DNA of 64,000 nucleotides from Stagonosporopsis chrysanthemi (Eukaryota > Ascomycota > Dothideomycetes > Pleosporales > Didymellaceae): positions 1-64,000 of the forward strand of contig JAFISE010000086.1 in the NCBI GenBank assembly GCA_022560025.1, given 5' to 3'. A model generated the notes under the pieces. The model saw only the letters and a list, made by a program, of their open reading frames with translations, ran no database searches and was not told the origin of the DNA. The position numbers and the translations under genes are program-made. Below are positions 19,601 through 30,046 of this stretch, one piece after another (within the stretch, counting starts at the first letter, position 1; each line of letters opens with the position of its first letter).

Positions 19601-21347
19601 TGAGGAGATTGCCCCGCCACTGCCGGATGAGGCGTTTGGAGCAGGCTTCCCTATCCAAGCACTTCCTGATGTCCCACTGGTGTTGCCGACTGAGGATCTC
19701 CTGCCTGTCGAGGGGCCCGCTGCTCTGACCGAGGCTGTCTCTGCTGTACCTACCGATGCCCTCAGCGGTCTGCCAACAGGTGTCATCGGTGATGCAGTGA
19801 ATGCTGTTCCCACGCTTGCCGTCACCTTGCCGTTCCGACCCCCGCAAATCCCCTCGGTACCTGCTGCACCTGCTGTCGCGGCTCCAGCTCCCCCAGCTCT
19901 AGTCCCCAGACTCCCCTTCCAGGTCCCCGGCGGCGCGAGGCCAGTGGAAAAGCGCCAACTGCAGCTGGCCAACTTTTTGCAACCTAGGCCTGCTGTTGCG
20001 CGACCTCTCCCTGCCAACATCCCTGGCGTGCAGATCGTCAAGCCTGTGTTCGATCTGATCAGCTCATTGCTCACCAAGCTGGGTGTAGACGCGTCACAGG
20101 TGCCCAATCTGGCGGCAGCGCTCTCGCTAGCACCTGCACTCCCGCCTGTCCTCCCACTTCCCGGTGTGCCCACAGTCTCCGAGATCGCTAAGATCGTTGA
20201 GAACGTTGCTTCGGTCGTGGACAGCGTTACTTCTGCCCTGCCTCTCCCGACCCTGCCCAGCATCTTGCCAGTGCCGTTGGTTCTGCCACCCGTCCCGGAC
20301 GTCGAGGATATCGTCCCCGCTGCTGTGACTGCTCTGCCGGTCCTACAACCTACTCGTGCTGTTGTACGTCCCATCCCGGATGTCGAAGATATCGTTCCCG
20401 CTGCCGTGACTGCTCTGCCGGTCCTACAACCTACTCGTGCTGTTGTGCTTCCCATCGTGCCCACGCCTGCCACCGCCGTTGGTGGTAGCCGCCGTGCCCG
20501 CCGCGCAGTTCAAGAGATGCAGCAAGGTCCCGCAAGCGACTGGGAGTCTTTTTTAGGCGAGCTGGATGAGTCGTACCAGTCTGAATTGGCTGGGCTCATC
20601 CATGACTCCGCGAAAGCCGTGAACGAGGACGCTCTTGATGACAGCTTCGCGGAGACGCTGAAAGCCGACATTGAGGACCTGAGCGAGAGCACGAAAATAC
20701 AGCTTCTCGAGGGATTCGCCTCAGCCGTCGGAAAGAGAGATATGCGCCACGGCAAGCGCCAGGCTGCTCCCCCTGGCGCGCTGAGCATCGGGCCTAACCT
20801 CGACAACGCACCCAAAGTCGACCTCAGCTCCGTGCTAGGTCGCGCAGGCACTCTCGATCCCTTCGGCCAAGCTTCACCTATACCCGCTCGCTTCTTCCCT
20901 GGCTCCCCAGTCGACGACGGACGACCGGACAGGACCCTCCCCCGCCCCGTGGACACCTTTGTCGGGACCACAAGGGACCCCGAACTGGCCGCCATCCTGG
21001 CCGCAGGCGGGCTTGATCCCAACGGCATGCGCTCGCCAATCCCCGACGATGCCGCACCACTCGAGCCGCTGGAGGATCCATACGTGGATATCCGTGGCGA
21101 ATGGGACGACGCGCTTGACACCAGCGGGCCAGCGCAAGGCCTCGAGGGGCTGCGCGAGACGTTGCAGGCGAGCAAGCAGAACCACATTGGCAGCCGAGTG
21201 CCGTTGAGGAGTGCGGTTTCGCAGCCGAGCTCAGTACTCAGTGCGAGTCAAGACGAGAAGCAGCGAAACGTGATGCTCTGGTTTCATCGCTTTGTGAAGC
21301 CCAGCTGGAATAAAGATGTTGATGCTGAGATTGACTTACGTAGGTAA
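16635..21347 (+). CDS. Large secreted Pro/Asp-rich repeat protein with kexin sites
   Basis: Unrecognised, intronless, 1,570 residues. It begins with a secretion signal (MSHRSAATALLLASSLPYGLALPQPK), which decides this ATG over the open frame that continues upstream. The body is acidic and proline-rich with many degenerate repeats: a unit of the form DVLNIPVPD-x-x-EDG, a unit of the form VPDDFED, two near-exact 22-residue copies containing DVEFPDVLDNGPAVPLPLPL near 18050-18170, and two near-exact 27-residue copies containing PDVEDIVPAAVTALPVLQPT (20290-20450). NxT sequons cluster around 17325-17380. Dibasic kexin sites occur at K399-R400, K1106-R1107, R1286-R1290 (RRARR), K1367-R1368 and K1374-R1375, so it may be cut into several chains. 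The last 200 residues are not repetitive. A cell-wall or extracellular role is inferred; there is no GPI signal at the C-terminus and no known domain. Confidence 0.85.
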   Translation: MSHRSAATALLLASSLPYGLALPQPKPQVIPFLSELDLATYAAPSPLTLPKLEASTLPAAPTVTVVGTVVQAAVESAVESLSGAVQDAVESVSSALESATEALEDVLPLSTGGPSVIDPDANILPLILPGILPVETDLPPVIDDVVPGVEDDEGLFPFGDELPFDFPILLPGPLDDALDFPLNDVLDFPLDGDDVSELEVIELPLPDATLSEDDFPEVELDVDELPTPNVTLPVLNGTLPVLNSTLPVVEDLPDTNELEVIDLPPPNTTVSDEGLPTPEVLPPYDELPIPSELPYGDDVLVPEPIPLFPDFSDEATVPISTFNAVVQPLLSVIQTLLNSLPGNAARPIPSILVNPLRPTSTPEVFIDPELSDPLFDFLVDPIPSLLPAVINASDVPLQKRQAPVPTPLTTQGIFDLVASILQSINALVQAIPIVGPTVAEIVDDVAGAVLTPSAEVPPVPLPSPISVEFPDVLDNGPAVPLPLPLDVEFPDVLDNGPAVPLPLPLDVEFPDVVDEVPPTPLTFPLEGALEDPLPPVDVADPNALNNETAVPLPFPLDVEFPDAPVEDPNVLNNGPAVPLPFPLDVEFPDAPVEEPVIPVDAPALPVSNFTLPSLEPPSPPLSELLSTDVAVPEPEVPSILPAPVGPVSDIPSEVLDIPFPDDIEGIDWAAFESPPFSDLPETNTPAVELPIPDDVLNIPVPDFDEDGNIIDTPVESVPIVSDILVEPVSITTAVAAVAAATSVVAAAPAPLPTSLDAFGDFDFEDEDLPDWPFTEIPDVVTPDANGELPDLDDITEPASLLLPVEAPTLALPTVILPAAPTSLFDVPVPDDFEDLDFPEPDAVASILPAAPSVDEAADIPADVLNIPWPDLDEDGFPIDIPTTPSVGLAAPPATLPTDINWDDFPVPDEWVDVDELPAATEALTVALPEAPPALPTDLNFLDIPVPDDFEDVVDPLPTAVLPPAVEEPVIPDDVLNIPVPELGEDGLPIEEIAPPLPDEAFGAGFPIQALPDVPLVLPTEDLLPVEGPAALTEAVSAVPTDALSGLPTGVIGDAVNAVPTLAVTLPFRPPQIPSVPAAPAVAAPAPPALVPRLPFQVPGGARPVEKRQLQLANFLQPRPAVARPLPANIPGVQIVKPVFDLISSLLTKLGVDASQVPNLAAALSLAPALPPVLPLPGVPTVSEIAKIVENVASVVDSVTSALPLPTLPSILPVPLVLPPVPDVEDIVPAAVTALPVLQPTRAVVRPIPDVEDIVPAAVTALPVLQPTRAVVLPIVPTPATAVGGSRRARRAVQEMQQGPASDWESFLGELDESYQSELAGLIHDSAKAVNEDALDDSFAETLKADIEDLSESTKIQLLEGFASAVGKRDMRHGKRQAAPPGALSIGPNLDNAPKVDLSSVLGRAGTLDPFGQASPIPARFFPGSPVDDGRPDRTLPRPVDTFVGTTRDPELAAILAAGGLDPNGMRSPIPDDAAPLEPLEDPYVDIRGEWDDALDTSGPAQGLEGLRETLQASKQNHIGSRVPLRSAVSQPSSVLSASQDEKQRNVMLWFHRFVKPSWNKDVDAEIDLRR
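18028..18170 (+). repeat. 66-bp in-frame tandem repeat
   Basis: Two complete units and one partial unit, encoding about 22 residues each, with the core DVEFPDVLDNGPAVPLPLPL; later divergent copies follow to about 18420. Confidence 0.8.
20290..20453 (+). repeat. 81-bp in-frame tandem repeat
   Basis: Two units that differ at only a few mostly silent sites (for example GACGTCGAGGATATC against GATGTCGAAGATATC). This points to a recent duplication within the gene. Confidence 0.85.
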
Positions 21348-24300
21348 GATGTTGGAAGTGTAGATGGTACGGGGTCAGGGATAATGTGGGTTGGATTGAG
21401 TGACTGAGTGGAATTGTGGAAACGGAGAGTAGTGTGTTACTTAATGATATGTTATGACTTGAACGAAATGTTTTGTGTGATGTGTGACTCTGGCCGTCTT
21501 CGATGCAGAAGAAGATATTTTTTATCGCAAAGGGGGAACTTGCCTTGCCTTACCTACCGTGAGAAGATCGATCAACCATGATCCGTACGGTCGACTACAA
21601 TTCTGCTCGTTGCTCATTTACAGAGGTTTTTGAAGCAGCTCGTCCACCCACAGCCCGCCTCGGTCGCAGGGTGTTCTTCACCTGGGAGCAGTAACGATGT
21701 ACTACTGTAGTCTCTTCCCACTCGAATATGTTGGTCCTTCTTGAGTAGCGAACCTATTGAGGGCTTTTCAGATCAGATCACAAGGGCCAACAGCTGGTAG
21801 ATCGAAATCTCCTTTAAGCAGCACACCGAACCTGTCTTACTCGTGAGCACAACAGCGATCCCTTGATCTCAATACTCTGAGGTGCTGGATTCGGTCCGTA
21901 GGTGTAGTGATGTGCGATCGCCTCGTTGATCGACCGCACCGAAGCCCAAAGGATTGATTCAGAGCTGCACTGAAGGGATGTCCTGGCACAGTGAGCGAGT
22001 CGTGACGTTGGAAGGTTTGTTCGTCGTCCATGATGCCAATGATGATCTACTGGCCCTTTCTCGGGGGCACATCGCTGTCAGCGGGCGCTTCGCCTGTCGG
22101 CATCGCATCCGTTGCGATCAAGCGGTAGCGTTATCGAGAGGCTGTCATCAGTGGAAAGTTTCTGAGCGTCTGTTGTTGAGGCGTCTGTCGCTCTCCTTCT
22201 CTCCTTTCCCAAGTCAAACTTCGGCGCCCTTCGGTCGCGTGATCGGCGCTGTCACCAAGGCGGTTGCCGTGTTAGACGTGCACCATATTGAGTAAACTGC
22301 CTATAAGTGCTTCATTGAGGGCTCAGCAATGACATCTTCACGAGTCGCGACCGTGTCATAGCCCTGCTGACCGCCCCAAACAAGCCAAATCAAGACTTCC
22401 TGACATGGATCGTCTGTTTCGTGTTCACACTGACACACCTACGTGTAGGGCGTAGTGAGACCAGCTCGCTGGAAGGCTAGCTCTCGATTCTCTCGATTGG
22501 GAGCGCTCGCTCGCTGAACAGCGTTGTGCTCTGCTCCGTGCAGTGCTGCTTTACCAGGTTGTGGGGCGACTCGTGCGCAAGCGCTTGTTCGAAACCCGGC
22601 TGCCCGCGGGCGCCACTGGCTAGCTCAGACAGCGAGAGGTTTCAGAGTTTTTGGCATTCTAGGCAGGGAGGATGTCATCAACATCTTGAGAGGAAGCTGG
22701 GAATACAGTAGTGATGTGCAGCTATCCTGCTGACTTCGAGGTATTGTCTTCGTCAATTGGTGTTCCCTTTTCCTGCAGAGGCGTTGCCGATAGGGCTGAC
22801 GTGCAATGACACTGAACGGCCGAGCTACTGCCGGCGCGGTCCGGGTGAATATCCCCCCAAGTAGACGGCGGAGGTGATTGCCATAAGGAGGCAGCACCAC
22901 GCACAGTGGCTGCCTGAATGCAGAATGTTCCTGAGTCCTGGCTTTGGTGCACCCCTGACTGATTTTGTACACAATAGCATTCGACGTCACTGCAATAATT
23001 GATCGTCCTTTTGAGGTTGCTGGTGGTCTGTCATGGTCCCGTTGTTTTCTCAGAGACCACACGGCATCGTGGTGAGGATGTTGGAACAAGCTTTCCAGGT
23101 TTTCAGGAAAAGCAAGAAGAAATTGCGTGCGATGCATCGTGTCAAGCGTAACGGCGTGTCTCGTAACTGGAAATGACGGAAGACGGAGCGATATAGCTGC
23201 CGCCTTCTGGAAAATCGAAGAACATTAGCAGCAATGATGTGGAGATTGAGGTCTTGACAACAGCACAACGTATTCCTGACAACATCCAGTCCGCCTTTTG
23301 CAAGAACTCAATGTCGTGTGAGAGGGCCTCTGCCATCAGATGGAACCGTCGTTCGGGCACCGTTCTTAGTTACTGGTCTTGCTCAGCCAGTCGAAGAAGA
23401 TCCTGTGCACGACTTTGTGTATGCACATTTGCTTCCAGAACGTGAGTGGATCTTGCAGCTGACGGTCTAGGACGGGCCCGTCCGGGCCGACGTCCTTTCA
23501 CTCAACTCCACAAATGGTACAGCATTCAATATTGATTTGAGCACTCGTCCAGTACTGGGCGACACGTACATCGAGATGGCATTTCGTGAGCCGTAGTTTG
23601 GGGCCGGTAGATGCGGAGAAATCAAGTATTAGCTAGGATTATGAACCAGTTTTGTTTTTTGATGCTGTCGGCAGCTCTCGGTGACATGGTACTGGAGAAC
23701 GGCGATGATGATGCCCGTGCAAATCACTGACCCATAGCCGAGCCAGGGTAGTACCGCCAGCCTGGATTGGTCAAATGGGCGAGCCGTGTGACAGGTCTGC
23801 CGTGTGTTGGCGGCGCGCCTTCGTTATGTTGACCAAGACTTCACCAGAGACTCGATGCCCTCGCGGCTTTATCAAGGTCGAGAAGGGGGCTTTGTGCTAA
23901 TGGGTAGACAGATCACGGACTCACAACGGCTATCAAAAGTCGAGAGAAGCCAGTTGACATTTTGTTTCTATAGGCCTTTGACTGCTTGTCCAGTAATGGT
24001 TTTTCGAAAACGTCGCGAGATGTATACCCAGAGAGCTGCCTCTAAGCCTAGAACTATACCTTGACAGTCAAAAGCGGCATGCCGCATCTAGGGGCAATCA
24101 CCTCGTGGCTTCAAGGTGTCCTCGACAATGCCGTCCGCAACGGATCCGGGGCAATTGAAGATTGACCGAACAACAGAAATATGTACGTCTTTTGCTGCTT
24201 AGGGCAGTGCGGGTAATAATTGGTGTTTGGCGCGTAACCGCATTTGAATCAACGGCCGGTGAGCATTTTCCAACCGACGGAGAGTCCTCCGCGAGTACAC

Positions 24301-26426
24301 ACAGTTGCACGATGTTGGGACGGGTGAGTCGGTTAACGAGAATTGACATTAGCTCGGCATCAATACCCACAATGACCAATCAGAGAAAATTGGTGGATTG
24401 TTCATTCAACAGTGTTCCAGTCGTGGGTTCCAAGTGTAGCTGCATTCATACTCACTGGTGGTCATGATAGAAAGAAGAGTGAGGAGGCGTGGTCGATGTT
24501 TACCGAGCACACAGATCAGAACCTGATGTTCGAGTTTGGGCCAAGTTTAAGCTCTGTGCTAAAGAGTGTCGCGGGGAGGCAAAACTCAATAGAGCCCAAA
24601 CCGTTGGAGCACCATAAGCAGGCGATGGCGTATATGCATGCGCGCCTCAAAAAGCAGGAACGCAAATTCCATGCATGTACAAAAAGATGCTTGTGGTGCT
24701 GATGCACTGCCTTCTCTGCGTAAGCGACGTTGACTGATAAAAGGCAGTATCTGCTCATACCGAAGCTTGACTCCCAGGGAATGGCAGTGGTTGCATATCG
24801 GTGCGACGGACATCGTTCTCTTTCTTGAAGCTGAGGATGATGGCGTTGTGGGGTCGCAGGAAGCGCTTTCGGCCGCGCTGGAAGGTGGCATACAAAATAT
24901 CCCACTAGTCCTGATTAGGCTCCCCCTCTCTCGAAACATCCGCTCGCATAGGATTTCGCGATTCTAGGCAAACCCAGCATCTCTTAGTCAACAACACCAA
25001 GATCCTACGCGTCTGTCGCGCGTTTATCTGGTCTGATAGGTCGGGCTGCCTAACGCGAGAAGCCGCTCAGAAGTAACAAGTGTCGCATGAACAATGACGT
25101 ACGCTGCGCCATGACGACCGGTGCATTCTGCATTTTGGTGACCGAGGAGATCACACTGTTGCCGCTGGACCCTTTTTTGACGGTCGGCGAACGCCGGTGC
25201 GGATACCAGCTTACGCGCATGGGCGAGGATTCATGATGACCATTGGGAGCTGAGTTGTGGGTTTTCCGTTCGCTTGACGAGGATGGTTCAACCACTTAGC
25301 AACGAGAAGCAACATTCTCACGTCCTGTGGACACAGGGGCAAATCTCAGCGGTCTGACTTTGCGTGCTACGCGGAAGAGCTTTGTCAATATCGACGTGTT
25401 GATCCTGGCCTCCTGGAGCATCAATGGCACGCGAGCAGCTTGTGAGAGCGCGTCATGTGCAGCTCGGTGCGATCTGAAGCCAGTCACTGCAAATACCCGG
25501 TCTCGACGCATCATTCTTAATGCCGGACCGGCTATGGAGAGATGTGAATGCGCCGCCGTGCATGCGCTGCATCAAAGCGCGCTTGGAGGACCAGTGCCAT
25601 CGAAGGTGGGTATGGCCTGCGGCTACCTTCTACATTCTCACAAATCACGACAATCGTGCTCAGTAGTGCCGCTAGGCAGTGTGCTCCTAGTGGTCTCCTC
25701 CTGGCCAGTGCTAGCTCCTGGACGGGATCTGTTCCTGGACCCCAACTTTAGCACCCCTGCACATGCTCACCATTGAAACCCTGCCGCACATGCGTTCCTG
25801 ATGCTTGGCATTGCTACTTCGCCGGGATGCAGCACGCTAGTGCTCGGGCGCATGTAGCTGCAGGGGTGACTGGTCCGCCGTTCAATGGATCAACAACCAT
25901 GAAGCCCGGGCGGCCCCAACCAGGAGCCGCCTTCGAGACCTCTTCTTCTTGGGCTGCTGCAAGCCACCTTTCCTGTGCCGCAACGGTTGTTCATATTTTA
26001 CATCGCAGTATCCCGTCACTCCTTCAACTCTGGGACTCGTGTTTCTAATACCGACTACTTCCCCACCATTTTCTTAACGAATACCTGATACACGATCAGT
26101 GTCTGGACCATCGACGCCAACGTCATTCAACCGTCTTGTTTCTGCCCTGCAACACTCTTTTGAATCTAAGGAAAGCCGGCTGTCTCCAAGTTCACCTCCG
26201 CTTAGCCCAGCAGCACTGCAATCACCAGACCGAACGATAAAACATCAAACTATATCCGCCACCGACTACGGGCATTGTGTCAGCCGGGCTGTTCCTGCCA
26301 TCTCAGAATCTCTTTTAGGGCGACTGCATCATCTGAAGCTGAGTGGGGCAGTTTGCACGCTCCATGTCGCGCATGTCTAGTCTTTGATAGACGTATTGCA
26401 TCTGATATCTACTCCTCGAGGTCAAA
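21348..26426. other. 5-kb gene-poor island
   Basis: No gene is supported. ORFs are short, in all frames, with no domains. The base composition is more even than in neighbouring genes, CpG is still common, and TpA is not clearly raised, so I see no strong sign of repeat-induced point mutation. A short frame at about 25520-25660 encodes a Cys-x2-Cys-x8-Cys motif. A Ser/Pro-rich frame at 26099-26380, preceded by an AG and lacking its own ATG, might be an exon or leader of the receptor gene downstream. The last few hundred bases should hold the receptor promoter. Confidence 0.5.
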
Positions 26427-28158
26427 ATGGACAACGCAACTCTAGCAGCCTTGAATAGTCCGTTGAGAGGGAGATGCCCTGCACCTTTCTACGATGATCA
26501 ACAATTTGGTCTGGGTGGCTGTATGTTCAAACGATTATGGACTGAACGGTCTGCTGACATTGACAGTTGTGGATGGACGCTTCTGCGCGAAAGTTGATCA
26601 CATACGCAAAGGCCTGGTCTGTTGTTTACCATGCCCGCTGACGGACTTTCTGTATCCACCGGGTGAGCACAGCAAGCTCTACGTTTAGATGACACTCACT
26701 GACCAACTCTTAGAGTTTTACACCTGGTACCGTGTGGCAGAAGCACTGAATGTAGCTGGTTTAATCTGCATGGTCTTCCTTCTGATTACTTTCCTGGTCC
26801 TTCCTGCGGAGAAGACTCGTCGACACTACTTGAGTTACTGCCTGATCATTGCTGCTATGTTCATGGCCGTAAGTACATCCAGCAAAAGTACTGTAAACCA
26901 GCTACTGACAAGCCCCAGCTTGGTTTCGTTATCCCTTTGGGAGCACAACCTGAGCAGTGCTACGATGAGATCACGCCCAACGATATGTACTCAAGCCTGA
27001 CGTGTGCATTCTCTGGTGCGTTCCTCATTTCAGGAGGCTTGTCAATTGCAGTGTGGATCTTTATCCGTGCCTTGTCAATGCATCTTCAAATCTGTTGGGA
27101 CGTAACACCTGGCAAGAAGTTCTTTTACTGGGCGCAAGGACTAGGCTGGATGGTGGCGGCGACATTCTTCACTATTACCATCACTATTACAGGAGTATCT
27201 TTTCGCTTCGGCGATGTCTGTCACGTCAACTCGGACCATTCGATGCAGGACTTCTGGGGTCCCCTCCTGGCTATCTCTGGCGGTGCCATGGTGATTCAGC
27301 TCGCAACGTAAGTGGATGATTGCAATTAAACGAGACTGTGCTGATTTTTCGCCTAGATTTGTTTACTGTATCAAAGTATACCTACAAAATATCTGGAGCG
27401 ACGAAAAGACCGAGACTCACAGCAGTGCTGGACTCCCATCGTACACCGGTAGCATGCGCACCAGATCTGCCCGCGCCGTGTATCGCCGTGTACGAAAGGT
27501 ACTCTGGCTGCAGTGGAGAGGCATCACTATTGTCATCTTTATCCTTGTCGATGTTGTCTTCTTCTCGATCGTCTTCATCTGGCTCAACTCCATTCAGAAT
27601 CACGCAACGAACAAACTCGAAGATCTTCAGCCATTTGTACAGTGTCTTATCAAGTCTCCCCTCGATCCGTCACCGTGCTTGCAGTACGGTCAGGCACTGG
27701 CGATCAATCAGTCCACAGTCATCGCCATCTTGATCATGCTTTCCATCGCAGGATTGCAGGTCTTTATTTTGCTCCTTCGCTGGAGCATGTTGACAGGCTG
27801 GGTTGAGTTCTTCAAATCTAAGTTCAGCAAAAACCGCGAATTCGTTTCCCTGGATGCCAAACACTACCAAGAGAATCCTAAGAACTACGAGTTGAGGAAG
27901 TTTGAACAGACTGATCTACAGTCGCCATCAGACGCTTTCTCCAGCCCGGACTTTGCCAGCCATCACGACGGCTCTCCAAATTACTTCCAGAAAGAAGCGG
28001 AAAGACCATACAGAAGCCCAACACAGAGCTACTCAACACCGAGACCATTCTCCCAGGGCACAATTGCGGGGTACCCGCGCGTAGACTGGGATCCTAGGAG
28101 TACACATGCGAGAGGAGGCCTCGGCTTGCACCCTCCCGACTTCGACTCGAAGATCTGA
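26427..28158 (+). CDS. Seven-transmembrane receptor, Frizzled/Smoothened-like
   Basis: Five exons (26427-26520, 26567-26662, 26714-26868, 26919-27307, 27357-28158) join in frame to 511 residues; every junction keeps GT-AG and frame. The N-terminus is short and Cys-bearing (RCPAPFYDD, then GRFCAK and CCLPCPLTDF) before TM1 (ALNVAGLICMVFLLITFLVL). Further TMs can be read at HYLSYCLIIAAMFMALGFVI, CAFSGAFLISGGLSIAVWIF, FFYWAQGLGWMVAATFFTIT, FWGPLLAISGGAMVIQLATF, ITIVIFILVDVVFFSIVFIW and TVIAILIMLSIAGLQVFILL. The C-terminal 120 residues are a polar cytosolic tail. The WxQGxGW in TM4 and the Cys in the loop before TM3 resemble fungal Frizzled/Smoothened-family membrane proteins; ligand and coupling are unknown. 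It is not a PTH11, Stm1 or pheromone receptor by eye. Topology is certain, family assignment moderate. Confidence 0.75.
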
Positions 28159-30046
28159 TGACGAGACATCGGTCGTAAGGACAAGATTGTATAATCCCGT
28201 CCATCAGTGTTCGTCAGTATACGAACAGACGACCCAATAAAGACGCAGCACCAGGGACTAAAATATTCCCTCCACTACGCGCGTACTCCGCCTAAACCCG
28301 CACTAGGTGCTGAGCGCCTGAGCTTCCGGTCACAACAATGACCACTGTGAGACCCAGCTAAACAAAGTTGCGTAAGAGACCACATTAAGGCTCCGCAACA
28401 CGCGCCAATCTTGTCACAAAGGACGCGCGAACATGCCCATACGCCCGAACGATAGCGCAAAGGACCAAAGTGTTTGACCTTAGCAGCTGCTTCGATTTTG
28501 ACTTCATTGTACCTTTTTTCGTACCTTTTGTCGTACACAGCTTCGGCCACCATTCAACCATCAACCTTTCGCATCATAACATTCCTGTCGACGTCTCCTT
28601 GAAAGACTCGAACCAAAAGAGCCTTCGCTCGTTTCCTTCCGTCTATAGAAATCCTACGCAGGTATTAGACATGACACATCACAAACCACAAATCAAATCA
28701 TGACCAACACACAACCCGTCTTTGCCTCTACGTGTCCGCTCTGTTTTTTCCTGCCAATACCATGCCGTCTCGCCAAGTTCTTCGCACGCTCACAAACCCA
28801 CGAACCGTGTTTGCTATATGCCATTGCGTTTGGCCTGCATGATAATCTCAGGCTGTACAGCTCTTGGCAAGAGCCCTCATAATCCGCAATGCCGTCTTGC
28901 TGACACCTACGCAGGAACAACCACAGCCGTATGCAGTAGCAATCGACGCAAGGCCTTCAGCGAACTGCCCCTTGGACCTTCCGCCTCGAGTTGCTCGCCT
29001 GAAAGTACAAGGGGTCGCTTTTGCCGTGCTTACAATCCTACGCCTAGGCTAGTTGGGGAACAACGAACGACCCTTTTGCCGCGCTGGACTCAGCCGAGTG
29101 GATATTGTGCGCATCGCAAGTTCATGTGAGGCGGTGCGAAGCTCACGGCGCATGCATTGCGTTGCCGCTCCTGCATGCAGGCCGTTGTTGCTGTGTGTGC
29201 CATATCGCAAATGTGACAGCGGCCACCCGTCTTCTAGAACCTCGCCAAGGTACCGACGTCAGTCTTGCTTTTCCACGGAAACGAGCGCACGGCACGCCGA
29301 CCCGGTGCGTCTTTTCGCACGCAAGGATACGCACCAAAACCCGTTCAGCGGGTCGGTATCGAGCGTGGCACAATCAAACGAGGGCTCCGGGGGAGAGGGG
29401 CCCCTGCATGTCCACATGTCACAAGCAGGGATGTGTGTGCATGGGCCGTGAGCCGCGCCCCTACCTATCCCGCGTCGCTAAAATGGAATAATCCATACCA
29501 TGACAGTTTTCCGTTTTTGGAAAACGTCCTTCTGGGGGATGTGTTGGCTGGTGGAGATTGCAGCGCGGGCTTGTGGGTAATGGTGTTGCTTGGGGTTTGT
29601 GCGATTTGATGAGCTGCTCGTGCGTAGCGAGGAGCTAGATGCGCGTGGCCAGCAGAAAGGATGGCTGAGCGGCCAACGTGAGTTCTGGGGCAAGCGAACG
29701 GCCCGTCGCTTGGAATTTGTGAAGTGGAGGAAGTTGAATTGTGGAGCGTGGTCGGGAAGCCGCGCTGCTGTGGCGTGGAGACGATGAAGCTGAAGACTGC
29801 CCTCCTGGTTGATTGCGAGGTGTCCGAAATCATCATCTCCCGACTCACGATGACAACTAGTGGCTATTAGAGACATTGTATGACTCTTCGTCATGCTGTC
29901 GTGCTCTTCTACCAGCATCACTCTACAAGAACGCGCAAATGACACACCTTAGGCAGACATATCGGCAGTGTTCCAGGACGAGCATGAGTCTCCACTCTTC
30001 TTGTAAGTATGAGGTCTTCTGTAACCATTCAGTGCAATGTCTCCAC
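28159..30046. other. 1.9-kb spacer
   Basis: Between the receptor and the broken GNAT gene, whose ends converge here. ORFs of 60-155 codons occur on both strands but none shows a domain, a plausible exon chain or a convincing start. The stretch 28500-28690 reads like a transcript leader (AC-rich, few G), so a small gene or non-coding RNA around 28700-29050 cannot be excluded. Confidence 0.4.

Noticed and set aside
17516..20473. A 985-codon open frame antisense to the secreted repeat protein
   Set aside because: Its composition (Gly/Ser/Thr-rich, no motif) is the mirror of the Pro/Asp/Val/Leu codons of the sense gene. Codon bias and repeats in the sense strand keep the antisense frame free of stops.
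22540..22640. tRNA-like stretch on the minus strand containing GGGTTTCGAAC
   Set aside because: The D arm and acceptor stem cannot be paired and the T stem is broken; only an isolated B-box-like sequence remains.
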